Below the pieces are notes generated by a model that was not told the origin of the DNA, did not search any database, and saw only the letters and a program-made list of their open reading frames with translations. Below, piece after piece: positions 6,505 to 12,860 of a stretch of DNA of 28,657 nt. Each line of letters opens with the position of its first letter. Position 1 is the first letter of the stretch. The translations under genes and the position numbers were made by a program. The DNA comes from a virus: positions 1-28,657 of IMG/VR virus record IMGVR_UViG_3300011114_000679, one strand, 5' to 3'.

Positions 6505-6921
6505 TCAGAAGGAGTCGGGGGGGGTAAGCGTCAAGCCCTTCTTGGCCCACGTGAGCTTGTACTTGTAGGTGGGCTTGCCGTTGTAGGGCGTCCCCTCGGT
6601 GACCTCGACGAGCGTCTCGACGGTCTTGCCGCAGGCCTTCTCGACGTAGGCCAGGTAATCATCGACGGTCGTGCCGGCGAACTCGCTAGTGAAGGTGCCG
6701 GACATCTTGCCGACCATCATGGCGAGGGACTTGGTGAACTTGGTGCCGTAGCTCTGCGAGAGGCAGTGGCCGTCGGCGGTCATGAAGAAGAGCCGGGCCG
6801 ACATGGTCTGATCGTCCCAGACCCGGACCTTCTCGGCCTTGGGTTTGGAGAGTCGGAGCATGTAGATGCCGTTCTTGGTGATGGTCTGGAGAGGCGGCCG
6901 GTCCGCGTTGGGTTGGGTCAT
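6505..6921 (-). CDS. Hypothetical protein next to the exonuclease, 138 aa
   Basis: The leader is A-rich (AACAACAACACC before ATG 6921) with no Shine-Dalgarno site. The protein is mixed alpha/beta, with beta-like stretches at residues 15-50 (GIYMLRLSKPKAEKVRVWDD and LFFMTADGHCLSQ) and the acidic pair EVTEGTPYNGKPTYKYKLTW near the C-terminus. I do not recognise a family. Its position directly after the exonuclease and two genes past an ERF annealing protein makes a recombination-associated or single-strand-binding role plausible, but not shown. Confidence 0.6.
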   Translation of the reverse strand: MTQPNADRPPLQTITKNGIYMLRLSKPKAEKVRVWDDQTMSARLFFMTADGHCLSQSYGTKFTKSLAMMVGKMSGTFTSEFAGTTVDDYLAYVEKACGKTVETLVEVTEGTPYNGKPTYKYKLTWAKKGLTLTPPDSF

Positions 6922-6939
6922 GGTGTTGTTGTTTCTGGG

Positions 6940-7788
6940 TTAGGAAAAGGAGAGAGGGATGGCTTCACCGGGCTTTTTCCAAGGCTCGACCTTGATGACC
7001 TCGGCGGGGTAGGTGGGCCACGTGTCGAACTCGGTGCACTTCTGGAAGGTCGTGATGGCCTCCAGCATCTTCATGCCACCGTCGGCAATCAGCTCCTGGT
7101 CGAGTTCGAAGACGGCGCCTTCAAAGGGGGCTTCCTTCTCGACGGCGATGATGCGGAAGCCACGGGGGCTCTCGCCGAAGTTAAGTTTCCACAGGTGCAT
7201 GTACCAGGCGGCCTGCAGGCGGAAGTCCGGGTTGCGCTGGATCTCGCGGCCGAAGCCGTACTGCGTGGCCTCCTCGCGGGTGGTCTTCAGGTCGTAGATG
7301 AAACCGTCCTCGCCGATGAAGTCCAGCGAGCCCTTGAGCGGGGTGCCCATGTAGGTGGCCGACAGCGCGATCTCGGCAGCGTGTACGCGGATGGCGTGGC
7401 TGGCCATCACGGCGCGGAGCCCGTCGGCGTAGTGCAGGGCGTTGTCGTACTCGTCGCAGTCGCAGGGGATGTCGTCGGCAGACAGGGTGGTCTTCCAGTA
7501 CTCAAAGGCGGCCTTGCCTTCTTTCGTGTTCTTTTTCACGTCGGGCTCGGGCTTGTACTTGGCGAACAGGTCCGGCTGCAGGACGCAGGCATGGGTGAGG
7601 ATGCCCTCACGGAGCGCGGCGGTAGGCTTGGGCGGGTTGGCCAGGCGGTGCTTGTACTTAGCCGGCGAGCGCAGCAGGACCTTGGCGTTGGTCTGGTTGA
7701 GGTACCCGGTCAGGGTGTCGTACCCGATGCGGGTGACGGTGAATAACTTGGCAGTAATCTCGGTGATGGTGGGGGGCTTGTATGTCAT
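6940..7788 (-). CDS. PD-(D/E)XK exonuclease, RecB/RecE-like
   Basis: This 282-aa protein has the core of the RecB-like nuclease fold used by phage exonucleases (DUF3799/RecE C-terminal type). Visible residues are His66 (GILTHACVL), Asp156 (KGSLDFIG), Asp166 with Lys168 (IYDLKTT) and the QxxxY motif Gln192/Tyr196 (LQAAWYMHL). Such enzymes resect double-stranded ends so that a partner annealing protein can act. That partner, an ERF protein, is encoded four genes upstream. The ATG at 7788 follows a hairpin-containing spacer. The acidic pair and QxxxY appear intact, so it is probably active. Confidence 0.85.
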   Translation of the reverse strand: MTYKPPTITEITAKLFTVTRIGYDTLTGYLNQTNAKVLLRSPAKYKHRLANPPKPTAALREGILTHACVLQPDLFAKYKPEPDVKKNTKEGKAAFEYWKTTLSADDIPCDCDEYDNALHYADGLRAVMASHAIRVHAAEIALSATYMGTPLKGSLDFIGEDGFIYDLKTTREEATQYGFGREIQRNPDFRLQAAWYMHLWKLNFGESPRGFRIIAVEKEAPFEGAVFELDQELIADGGMKMLEAITTFQKCTEFDTWPTYPAEVIKVEPWKKPGEAIPLSFS

Positions 7789-7827
7789 GATGTATGTCTG
7801 TTGTATGTTATCGGGTGGGAAAGGGGA

Positions 7828-7888
7828 GGGGCCAGCCGTGGACTATGGGTCATACCCGGATCCAATCGGGCGAACCACGGCCAGCCCC
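7828..7888 (-). promoter_or_regulatory. Structured intergenic hairpin before the exonuclease gene
   Basis: Arms 7828-7841 and 7875-7888 pair at 12 of 14 positions (GGGGCCAGCCGTGG against CCACGGCCAGCCCC). The 33-nt loop contains two further short stems. On the minus strand no U-tract follows, so it is not a classical terminator. It lies in the 106-bp gap between the 111-aa gene and the exonuclease gene and could be a cis-acting RNA element, attenuator or protein-binding site. A 22-codon frame starting in the loop (7853) ends at TGA overlapping the exonuclease ATG, so a leader-peptide mechanism is conceivable. Confidence 0.5.
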
Positions 7889-7894
7889 AGATTG

Positions 7895-8230
7895 TTAGAG
7901 GGCTTCGTCGGGGTTGTCGATAGCGTCCTCGATGGAAGACAGGGTCGCGTTGCAGGCTTCGGCCTTCTCGTGAAGGTTCTGCATGGAGACGAGGAGCACG
8001 CTGATGTCCGACCGCAGGGCGTTCAGGCGCTCGCGCAGCTCGTCGATGTCGTGGATGTCGTCGACCAGGTTGAGGTCAGTGACGGCCAGCACGGCACGGA
8101 AGCGGGTCAGGTCTTGGCCGATGCGGTTGATGTCGGTCTGGGTGACAAAGGCGCCGAGGTAGGTCTCGAGGGCGTTGGCCTCGGTCGAGAGGCGGGTCAG
8201 GTTAGCCAGGGCGGAGTCTTGGGGGCTCAT
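7895..8230 (-). CDS. Coiled-coil hypothetical protein, 111 aa
   Basis: The ATG at 8230 overlaps the previous stop as ATGA. The sequence is almost wholly helical with a low-aromatic, acidic composition (pI clearly acidic from Asp/Glu count). It contains heptad-like stretches at residues 8-25 and 55-105 (LRERLNALRSDISVLLVSMQ). No domain is recognised. It belongs to a run of three small genes between the ERF protein and the exonuclease. Confidence 0.6.
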   Translation of the reverse strand: MSPQDSALANLTRLSTEANALETYLGAFVTQTDINRIGQDLTRFRAVLAVTDLNLVDDIHDIDELRERLNALRSDISVLLVSMQNLHEKAEACNATLSSIEDAIDNPDEAL

Positions 8231-8469
8231 AGAGAGTTGAGGGTGATCTCCTTGATGGTGCCCGGTGACTTCACGAAGTAGCGGACCTGAGACCGGCGAA
8301 GGGAAGGCAGGGTGTGGACACGCCAAGCGCGCATGGTGGTCTCGAGGCCCTTGGCCGTCGCGGCGGTGCACTCCCAGAAGGCCTCACCGTCCAGCAGGAT
8401 CAGGAGCCCGTAGAGATAGATGGCGTCCTTCTCGGCGAGGCGCTCGATGGCCTTGGGGATTTCAGCCAT
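8227..8469 (-). CDS. Hypothetical protein, 80 aa
   Basis: I start it at ATG 8469, overlapping the end of the 82-aa gene by 8 nt, because this fits the coupled layout; the open frame extends further upstream without support. The N-terminal half is helical (IPKAIERLAEKDAIYLYGLL) and the C-terminal half basic (HTLPSLRRSQVRYFVKSPGT). No family is recognised. The stop overlaps the next start as ATGA. Confidence 0.55.
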   Translation of the reverse strand: MAEIPKAIERLAEKDAIYLYGLLILLDGEAFWECTAATAKGLETTMRAWRVHTLPSLRRSQVRYFVKSPGTIKEITLNSL

Positions 8470-8710
8470 GACGGCGCTTCTCCTGCCAGATGGTGCAGGC
8501 CTCGATGATGTCCTCGGGTTTAACCTGGGCGGCGTGGCGGACCACGTACCAGATGTTATCGCCGGCCTCACGCATCTGCTCGTTGCGCTCTTCAAGCTGC
8601 TTGATGCGGGCGTTGGCTGCCGCGAGCTGATTGGACAGGCTCAGGGCATTGAAGGCGTCAGCGATAGGGTCGAAGGGCTGACCTTTCGGGAGGCGGAGGT
8701 CGTCGCTCAC
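8462..8710 (-). CDS. Coiled-coil hypothetical protein, 82 aa
   Basis: It starts with GTG at 8710 in a GTGA overlap with the ERF gene stop. Residues about 26-50 are a heptad helix (SNQLAAANARIKQLEERNEQ), followed by a Trp-containing amphipathic part (NIWYVVRHAAQVKPEDIIEA) and a basic end. Function unknown. Tight coupling to the ERF gene suggests that the two products are needed together. Confidence 0.6.
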   Translation of the reverse strand: MSDDLRLPKGQPFDPIADAFNALSLSNQLAAANARIKQLEERNEQMREAGDNIWYVVRHAAQVKPEDIIEACTIWQEKRRHG

Positions 8711-9315
8711 TGTTGGGCCTCCTTGGTGACGGCCGCGTTGAAGGCGGCGTTGTTGGCGATGGCGGCGAAGTGCTCACCGGATAGGTCGGCCAGCCCTTGG
8801 CCTTCCTTGAGCCAACCCTTGCGGATCAGGACGCGGCAGGCGGCGTCGGGGTGGTTGGTGTAGTCGCTGGCGAAGGTCTTTTGAGGGGTCTGGCTGGCCT
8901 TCTGGGGCGAGATGATGGACTGCGAAGGGGTGAGGCCGTTTCCATCGAGGTCGGCGTCTACAGAGACGCATGCGGCCGTCTGGACTGACTGCCGGCGGAT
9001 GTAGGTTAGCGCAGAGCCAATCTGCTGGGGGCTCATGCCGTCGGCCCGGATGAAGAGAGACCCGCCGGGGAAGACGGTCCCGTCGCGGTGACGGAAGGAG
9101 GTCTGCACGCCGATCCGGCCGTCGGCGGTCGTGTCGACAACCTGGCACAAGGCGAGATTGTTGGCGGCCAGCACGGGCTTCACGGCGTCTAGCAGCTGGT
9201 CCAAGGTGACATACTTGGAGCCCTTGAAGGCTGGGTTGGACTTGTTAGCGCTGACGTTCTCCAGCGCGTTGAGGGCGGTGACGAAGTCCGCGTTGGCGTC
9301 AGTGGCTTGTTTCAT
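8707..9315 (-). CDS. erf: ERF-family single-strand annealing protein
   Basis: This 202-aa protein matches the ERF family in order: AFKGSKYVTLDQLLDAVKPV (about residues 29-48) and NNLALCQ, then a beta-rich core (GRIGVQTSFRHRDG), the conserved TYIRRQSVQTAAC segment, and D-L-D-G-N. The C-terminal 70 residues form a linker and a helical domain (HPDAACRVLIRKGWLKEGQG). ERF proteins bind ssDNA and anneal complementary strands, giving RecA-independent recombination and genome circularisation. Its nuclease partner is the PD-(D/E)XK protein downstream, and a RuvC-like resolvase lies upstream. The start is ATG 9315. Confidence 0.85.
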   Translation of the reverse strand: MKQATDANADFVTALNALENVSANKSNPAFKGSKYVTLDQLLDAVKPVLAANNLALCQVVDTTADGRIGVQTSFRHRDGTVFPGGSLFIRADGMSPQQIGSALTYIRRQSVQTAACVSVDADLDGNGLTPSQSIISPQKASQTPQKTFASDYTNHPDAACRVLIRKGWLKEGQGLADLSGEHFAAIANNAAFNAAVTKEAQQ

Positions 9316-9329
9316 GGGTACGGGAAAAG

Positions 9330-9545
9330 TTACTGCTTGGCGAGGTCGTCGATGGTCTTCTGCGTCAGGACCTGCAAGCGGCCGCCGAGGTTCAGAGACC
9401 AGTAGTTGATGTTGCCCTTGCGCCGGGGCTTCAGGAGCCGGGCGACGGTGCCGTCGTGCAGGATGATGTAGGACGAGTCCTTGATTGGCGCGGGGGGCCA
9501 TACCAGGCTCTTAGTGATTTGTTTTTCGGGAGGTATGTCGGACAT
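9330..9545 (-). CDS. Hypothetical protein, 71 aa
   Basis: The ATG at 9545 is preceded by the palindromic repeat region. The middle and end (YIILHDGTVARLLKPRRKGN and WSLNLGG) look like the strand-turn-strand module seen at the N-terminus of some phage HNH/NUMOD proteins, but no HNH residues are present. It is basic. A DNA-contacting accessory of the recombination genes is possible; I cannot name it. Confidence 0.6.
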   Translation of the reverse strand: MSDIPPEKQITKSLVWPPAPIKDSSYIILHDGTVARLLKPRRKGNINYWSLNLGGRLQVLTQKTIDDLAKQ

Positions 9546-9559
9546 GGTGGAAAAGGTGA

Positions 9560-9586
9560 GCTTAACAAATGTTAAGCAATGTTAAG
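9560..9586. promoter_or_regulatory. Operator-like GTTAAG repeats
   Basis: GCTTAAC-AAAT-GTTAAGC (9560-9577) is a perfect 7-bp inverted repeat, and AATGTTAAG occurs twice in direct orientation (9568-9576 and 9578-9586). The cluster fills the short gap between the resolvase stop and the next start. Three half-sites at about 10-bp spacing suit a dimeric DNA-binding protein or a stem in the mRNA leader. Confidence 0.5.
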
Positions 9587-10066
9587 TTAGTTGATGGCGC
9601 CACGCTTGGCGGCGTCGAGGATGAGCAGGGCGTCTGAGTTGGCCAACGTCACCTTGATGCCGGGCACCGATCCAAAGAGCTCGCCGGCGCGGGCCTTCAG
9701 CTTGTTCTTCCAAGCGGTGGTGGAGAGGTCGCCCTTCGTGCCGACCGGGTGGGCCTTCTGCCAGATCGCGGGACGGACCCGGTGGACTTCCCACCCGCAG
9801 GCCACGGCGGCGCCGTAAAGCACACCCGTGTTCCACATCAGTTTGCCGATGGCCGAGCCGGGGATGTTGCGGCCGGCGTAGAGCGGGGGCTCCTCAAGGT
9901 ACAGCACGACCTTGTTGGCCTGCGTGGTGATGTCGGCCACTAGCTTGCAGACTTCCCAGTCGGTGCCGGGCATGTTGTAAGACGAGAGGCCGAGGTGCTG
10001 GTGCCAGGTCACGATAGCACCGGACACGCCAGGGTCCACGGCGACGAGCAAAGGTTGATTAGACAT
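9587..10066 (-). CDS. RuvC-like Holliday junction resolvase
   Basis: This 159-aa protein has the RNase H-fold catalytic residues of the RuvC family: Asp11 in VAVDPGVSGAIV, Glu58/Glu59 in LYLEEPP, and a C-terminal helix with Asp145 and Asp151 (SDALLILDAAKR). RuvC enzymes cut four-way junctions made by recombination or replication before packaging. It fits the neighbouring ERF and exonuclease genes. Its length is slightly below cellular RuvC (about 170). The start ATG 10066 has the CCAAGCC leader used by several genes in this module. Confidence 0.85.
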   Translation of the reverse strand: MSNQPLLVAVDPGVSGAIVTWHQHLGLSSYNMPGTDWEVCKLVADITTQANKVVLYLEEPPLYAGRNIPGSAIGKLMWNTGVLYGAAVACGWEVHRVRPAIWQKAHPVGTKGDLSTTAWKNKLKARAGELFGSVPGIKVTLANSDALLILDAAKRGAIN

Positions 10067-10075
10067 GGCTTGGCT

Positions 10076-10510
10076 TCAGCGTGTCGCCTTTGCCAATCGG
10101 GCGGCGACGACCTTGGTGATGGTCGGGCAGCGCGAGAGGTCAAACCCTTTCGAGCGGAAGCCGGAGAAGCCGAGCTGGTGCGCCGCGTAGAGTTCGCCGA
10201 TCGTCGGGCGGCGGCCGAGGGTTGCGGTCAGGCGGTCCTCGAGCAGAGTCAACCAGGAGGTGGCGTACGCAAGGCCGGCCTCGGGGTCGTGGGCCAGTCC
10301 GTAGGAGTAGACGGGCAGGCCGTGGGCACGGCGCCAGCGGGAGGTATCGGCCCAAGCTGCGGGGAAGAATTGGCACAGGCCACGCTCCCCGAGTCGGCCG
10401 ACGGCGGCCGGGTTGCCGGCGGACTCGACGCGGATGATGGCGTCACGCCACGCGGGGGAGACTTTCGCCGAGGCGCTGGCCGACAGCAGGAGAAGGAAGA
10501 GGCGGGTCAT
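10076..10510 (-). CDS. Exported SLT-type lysozyme (endolysin candidate)
   Basis: This 144-aa protein begins with a signal sequence, MTRLFLLLLSASASA, probably cut near residue 15. The rest is a transglycosylase SLT domain: catalytic Glu29 in RVESAGNP, then GERGLCQFFPAAW (about residues 41-53), the glycosidase pocket YGLAHDPEAGLAYA, and GELYAAHQLG. Cleaving peptidoglycan after Sec export makes it a candidate signal-endolysin. Its start overlaps the previous stop as ATGA. It is separated from the holin by over 1.6 kb and lies beside the resolvase, which is unusual. It might instead help DNA entry, but it lies outside the virion gene block. Confidence 0.75.
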   Translation of the reverse strand: MTRLFLLLLSASASAKVSPAWRDAIIRVESAGNPAAVGRLGERGLCQFFPAAWADTSRWRRAHGLPVYSYGLAHDPEAGLAYATSWLTLLEDRLTATLGRRPTIGELYAAHQLGFSGFRSKGFDLSRCPTITKVVAARLAKATR

Positions 10511-10911
10511 CGGTTGTAATTGATGTAGTGTGAGTCCCGCTGGAAGCGCTGGGCCTTCAGCCGGATCTTGGCCCACTTGCCGCCAATCAATCCGCTGGTG
10601 TCGGCCGTCTCGGTTATAACGTACCGCTTGCGCTGGAAAGACAGGATGAACCCGCCCCAACAAGGCAGGAGATAGGTGCCGTCCGGGGCAAGGTGCTTAG
10701 TCGCGTCGATGACGGCGCCGATGTCGATGGTATGTTGCCAGCCGTGACGCATGGTTGCGTCGGGCAATCCCCGGTGAACGCTACGCTCTCCGCCCCACTG
10801 AATGTCGTCGCTGACCATCTTGGTCTCATGCCAGTACTCGGCCACGACGATGGTTTCCTTGCGGCGGCCTTGGAGTACCACGGCGGTGAGGGTCTCTTCT
10901 TTCTTTTTCAC
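10507..10911 (-). CDS. Hypothetical protein, 134 aa
   Basis: The start I accept is GTG at 10911, two bases after the preceding stop (VKKKEETLTAVV). The protein looks beta-rich with many aromatics (EYWHETKMVSDDIQWGGE, THE core GWQHTIDIGAVIDATK) and a basic end (KAQRFQRDSHYINYNR). No known domain is recognised. It is translationally coupled to the lysozyme gene through ATGA, so it might act with it, but that is only position. Confidence 0.55.
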   Translation of the reverse strand: MKKKEETLTAVVLQGRRKETIVVAEYWHETKMVSDDIQWGGERSVHRGLPDATMRHGWQHTIDIGAVIDATKHLAPDGTYLLPCWGGFILSFQRKRYVITETADTSGLIGGKWAKIRLKAQRFQRDSHYINYNR

Positions 10912-10913
10912 GA

Positions 10914-11195
10914 TCAGAAGCCGGTCGGGATGATGTCGCCGGTGAAGAGCTCGCCGGTGGTGTCGCGGTAAGACCACTTGAGCAGCGCACGTCCAGACGG
11001 GGACAAGTGGGCGTAGATGTCGACGTCCTTGCAGCCGAAGAAGACCAGCATCTGCTCGGCGGCGTTAGCCTCGATGGTCACCTGCTCGTTGGCATACTTG
11101 GGGGTCCAGTCGCCCTGCAGGACCCGGTCACGGGTGTAACCGATGGTACGGATCAGCGTCTGTATCTCCTGCGCGGGAGAGCCTAGGTTGCTCAT
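10914..11195 (-). CDS. Hypothetical protein, 93 aa
   Basis: ATG 11195 stands in an ACAAGCCATG context; an upstream in-frame ATG (11270) is less likely because the 33-aa gene lies there. The first part is helical (AQEIQTLIRTIGYTRDRVLQ) and the second beta-like (DVDIYAHLSPSGRALLKWSY). There is no recognisable family or membrane segment. It is the third gene after the long regulatory gap, so probably expressed early. Confidence 0.55.
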   Translation of the reverse strand: MSNLGSPAQEIQTLIRTIGYTRDRVLQGDWTPKYANEQVTIEANAAEQMLVFFGCKDVDIYAHLSPSGRALLKWSYRDTTGELFTGDIIPTGF

Positions 11196-11232
11196 GGCTT
11201 GTTTACGTTTGGGCTGATTTGCTAAGTGTGGC

Positions 11233-11334
11233 TTAGTAGTTGTTGAGAATGTCAAACAAGTTGGGGCCATCGGCGAGAGCGACGATGTAGGCGGCCAGCG
11301 CGAGGCCGGCGAGGAGGGCGAGGATGAGTTTCAT
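11233..11334 (-). CDS. 33-aa single-span membrane peptide
   Basis: ATG 11334 is preceded by CCCACCAAGCC, the same leader as the gene upstream. The product is a short hydrophobic helix (KLILALLAGLALAAYIVALA) followed by a small polar tail (DGPNLFDILNNY), so one membrane span. This is the size class of phage toxic or regulatory membrane peptides, and a small holin-like role is conceivable. The shared leader and the clean fit between neighbours support that it is real. Confidence 0.6.
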   Translation of the reverse strand: MKLILALLAGLALAAYIVALADGPNLFDILNNY

Positions 11335-11353
11335 GGCTTGGTGGGTTGGGAGA

Positions 11354-11644
11354 TTAGAGGATGCCGGTCATGCAAAGGCAGCACTCGATAGTGTCGGTCT
11401 GCTGCTTGTTGATGCGCTTGCCTTTGATGAGCTGCAGGGCGGCGTTGTAAGCCACGAGGGCGAGGATGTGGCCGTCGTTCGCGTCTTCGAGGTCGCACTC
11501 GTAAGAGTCGTGATCCATGTAGAGGCCGGTCTTGTGCTTGGCCTGCACATCGGCGACGAGGCCGGCCTGCTCCTGGACGAGATTAGCGAGGGCGCCGAGC
11601 ACATCAGGGCGCTCGACGATGGTGGTGATGTTGGTAGGGGTCAT
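11354..11644 (-). CDS. Hypothetical protein, 96 aa, first gene after regulatory gap
   Basis: I choose ATG 11644 (MTPTNITTIVERPDVLGA) over the longer frame from 11686, because 11644 has the CCCACCAAGCC leader and the longer version would run into the repeats. The protein is acidic and mostly helical, with a Cys-containing end (TIECCLCMTGIL) that may bind metal or form disulfides. As the first gene behind the candidate promoter region, it is a good guess for an immediate-early product acting on the host. No family is recognised. Confidence 0.55.
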   Translation of the reverse strand: MTPTNITTIVERPDVLGALANLVQEQAGLVADVQAKHKTGLYMDHDSYECDLEDANDGHILALVAYNAALQLIKGKRINKQQTDTIECCLCMTGIL

Positions 11645-11843
11645 GGCTTGGTGGGTACGGGAGCCACTAGACCAAACCTTTGCCATATTGTCCAGACCAA
11701 TCTTTTGCCAAGTTACCGAGCGGGGTCTTTGGAACGTTTAGGGGGGCAAAGTTTCCATAACTTCCCGAGCGGGCACTTTTAGGAACCTTTAGACCCTATC
11801 GACACATGCCACGGGATAGGCCGATTGACCCCTCTGGCTTGCC
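11645..11843 (-). promoter_or_regulatory. 199-bp intergenic region with imperfect direct repeats
   Basis: This is the longest non-coding gap. AGACCAA-type 17-mers at 11669-11685 and 11694-11710 match at 15 of 17 positions (25-bp period). CCGAGCGGG recurs at 11716-11724 and 11765-11773, each followed by a CTTT..GGAAC..TTTA stretch (49-bp period). On the minus strand a weak sigma70-like pair (TTGGCA, 17 nt, ATATGG) can be drawn across the 17-mers. It divides late (lysis) from early (recombination) genes, so it is the best place for the early promoter and its operators. Confidence 0.6.
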
Positions 11844-12176
11844 TTAGGAGGCGTCTTGACCGTCAGACCGACCGAAGACCCGCACCCCTAGGGCTACGCC
11901 CACTCCTGTGCACCCGATGGCCAGGCAGGTCGCTAGGTCTCGGACCACCTTAAGCGCCGCCGTGGACATCCGCAGCTGGCTCTCGGTGTTCTTGTCGTCG
12001 AGGATCACCGCGTCGTTGGTCAGGAGGGCGGCGAAGGCATGGCTGTCGCGGAAGGCCGCCAGCACTTGCTCACAAATCCAAGCCGTGGCCAACGCAGTCA
12101 GGCCCGACGCAATCGTCAGGATGGCCACTGCCCAGAGCAGGTTCGTGTCAACGACGGGCTTTTGCTTTGGCTCCAC
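11844..12176 (-). CDS. Two-helix membrane protein, second holin candidate
   Basis: It starts with GTG at 12176 inside the 3' end of the holin gene (29-nt overlap). There are two hydrophobic segments: about residues 13-35 (LLWAVAILTIASGLTALATA) and 82-102 (LATCLAIGCTGVGVALGVRV), with a polar stretch of about 45 residues between and a short polar end. It follows a LydA-like holin directly, which suggests a holin partner or antiholin. Topology was judged by eye. Confidence 0.6.
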   Translation of the reverse strand: MEPKQKPVVDTNLLWAVAILTIASGLTALATAWICEQVLAAFRDSHAFAALLTNDAVILDDKNTESQLRMSTAALKVVRDLATCLAIGCTGVGVALGVRVFGRSDGQDAS

Positions 12177-12534
12177 GGGGTTTGGTTTTGGCGGGTTTGA
12201 GGCCGGCGGCCTTCTGGGCTTTGTTCAGCTCGCCGGACAGACGGGCACGCACGACTCCCTCGGCCCAGGCTACGACCTCCAAGGCCATGTAACCGGAAAG
12301 ACCGTTGAGCGCCCAGAGCATCTTCTTGTTCTCGATGTAACTGTCTAGGGCGAAGCCGGAGAGAACGGCCACGACGACGGCCACGAAGAGCTTGGTGAGC
12401 ACCTTGCCAATCTTCAGCTTTTCGTCGGTCAGGATAATCTTCACGGCCATGCCCATCATGCCGATAAGGCCAGCCAGGACGCCCTGCTTGACCTCGGGGC
12501 TGATGTCCTCCGGGCTCATAGGGGAAGCGCTCAT
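12148..12534 (-). CDS. Holin, superfamily III (LydA)-like
   Basis: This 128-aa protein has three probable membrane segments: about residues 16-34 (VLAGLIGMMGMAVKIILT), 46-65 (TKLFVAVVVAVLSGFALDSY) and a weaker one around 75-90 (ALNGLSGYMALEVVAW). It ends in a strongly basic tail (KPAKTKPRGAKAKARR), as holins do. Order and spacing fit phage holin superfamily III. It would form the inner-membrane lesion that triggers lysis. The start ATG overlaps the previous stop as ATGA; a second in-frame ATG six codons in might give a dual start, as in many holins. Confidence 0.7.
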   Translation of the reverse strand: MSASPMSPEDISPEVKQGVLAGLIGMMGMAVKIILTDEKLKIGKVLTKLFVAVVVAVLSGFALDSYIENKKMLWALNGLSGYMALEVVAWAEGVVRARLSGELNKAQKAAGLKPAKTKPRGAKAKARR

Positions 12535-12860
12535 GAGATGCGGACCGGGGTGGTGTGCTTGCCCTGCACGACGCGGCGGTAGTTTTCCTGCCAGAGCACT
12601 TTGCTCACGACCTTGCCGATGCGGTCTATCTCGGCCTCGCCTTTTCTGTACTCTTTGCTCTTCAGCGGATGGGCAGTAAGAAGGGGCAGGGCGATGTGGA
12701 GGGCCTCATGTGCCAAAGTCTCGAGCTCGCGGCGGGGTGACAGCCTAGGGTCAATCTCGATGACCGGGTTGTCAGGATCAGTATGGGCCTGTCCCCACGC
12801 CTGCTCTTTTCCTAGAGCCCGCCAAATGACCTTAACCTTCTTTGCTTTCTTGCGGGCCAT
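12531..12860 (-). CDS. Small HExxH metallopeptidase-like protein, 109 aa
   Basis: A zincin motif is visible: LAHEALHIALP with His51, Glu52 and His55, and a candidate third ligand among Glu75/Glu77 in KGEAEIDRIG, the spacing seen in minimal metallopeptidases (ImmA/SprT-like). Before it are VIEIDPRLSPRRELETL and a very basic N-terminus (MARKKAKKVKVIW). No signal peptide is evident. It overlaps the lipoprotein gene by 29 nt and is coupled to the holin by ATGA, so it belongs to the lysis group. It may cut a host or phage protein; a wall endopeptidase role is less likely without export. Confidence 0.65.
   Translation of the reverse strand: MARKKAKKVKVIWRALGKEQAWGQAHTDPDNPVIEIDPRLSPRRELETLAHEALHIALPLLTAHPLKSKEYRKGEAEIDRIGKVVSKVLWQENYRRVVQGKHTTPVRIS

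Noticed and set aside
7828-7888. tRNA-like fold
   Set aside because: The stem is too long and there is no acceptor/TPsiC arrangement or CCA end. Only a GGTTCG fragment recalls a tRNA.
6766-8281. Long plus-strand reading frames (6766-7746 and 7442-8281)
   Set aside because: They are antisense to the exonuclease and neighbouring genes, which have clear motifs and coupled starts. High GC makes long open frames on the opposite strand common.
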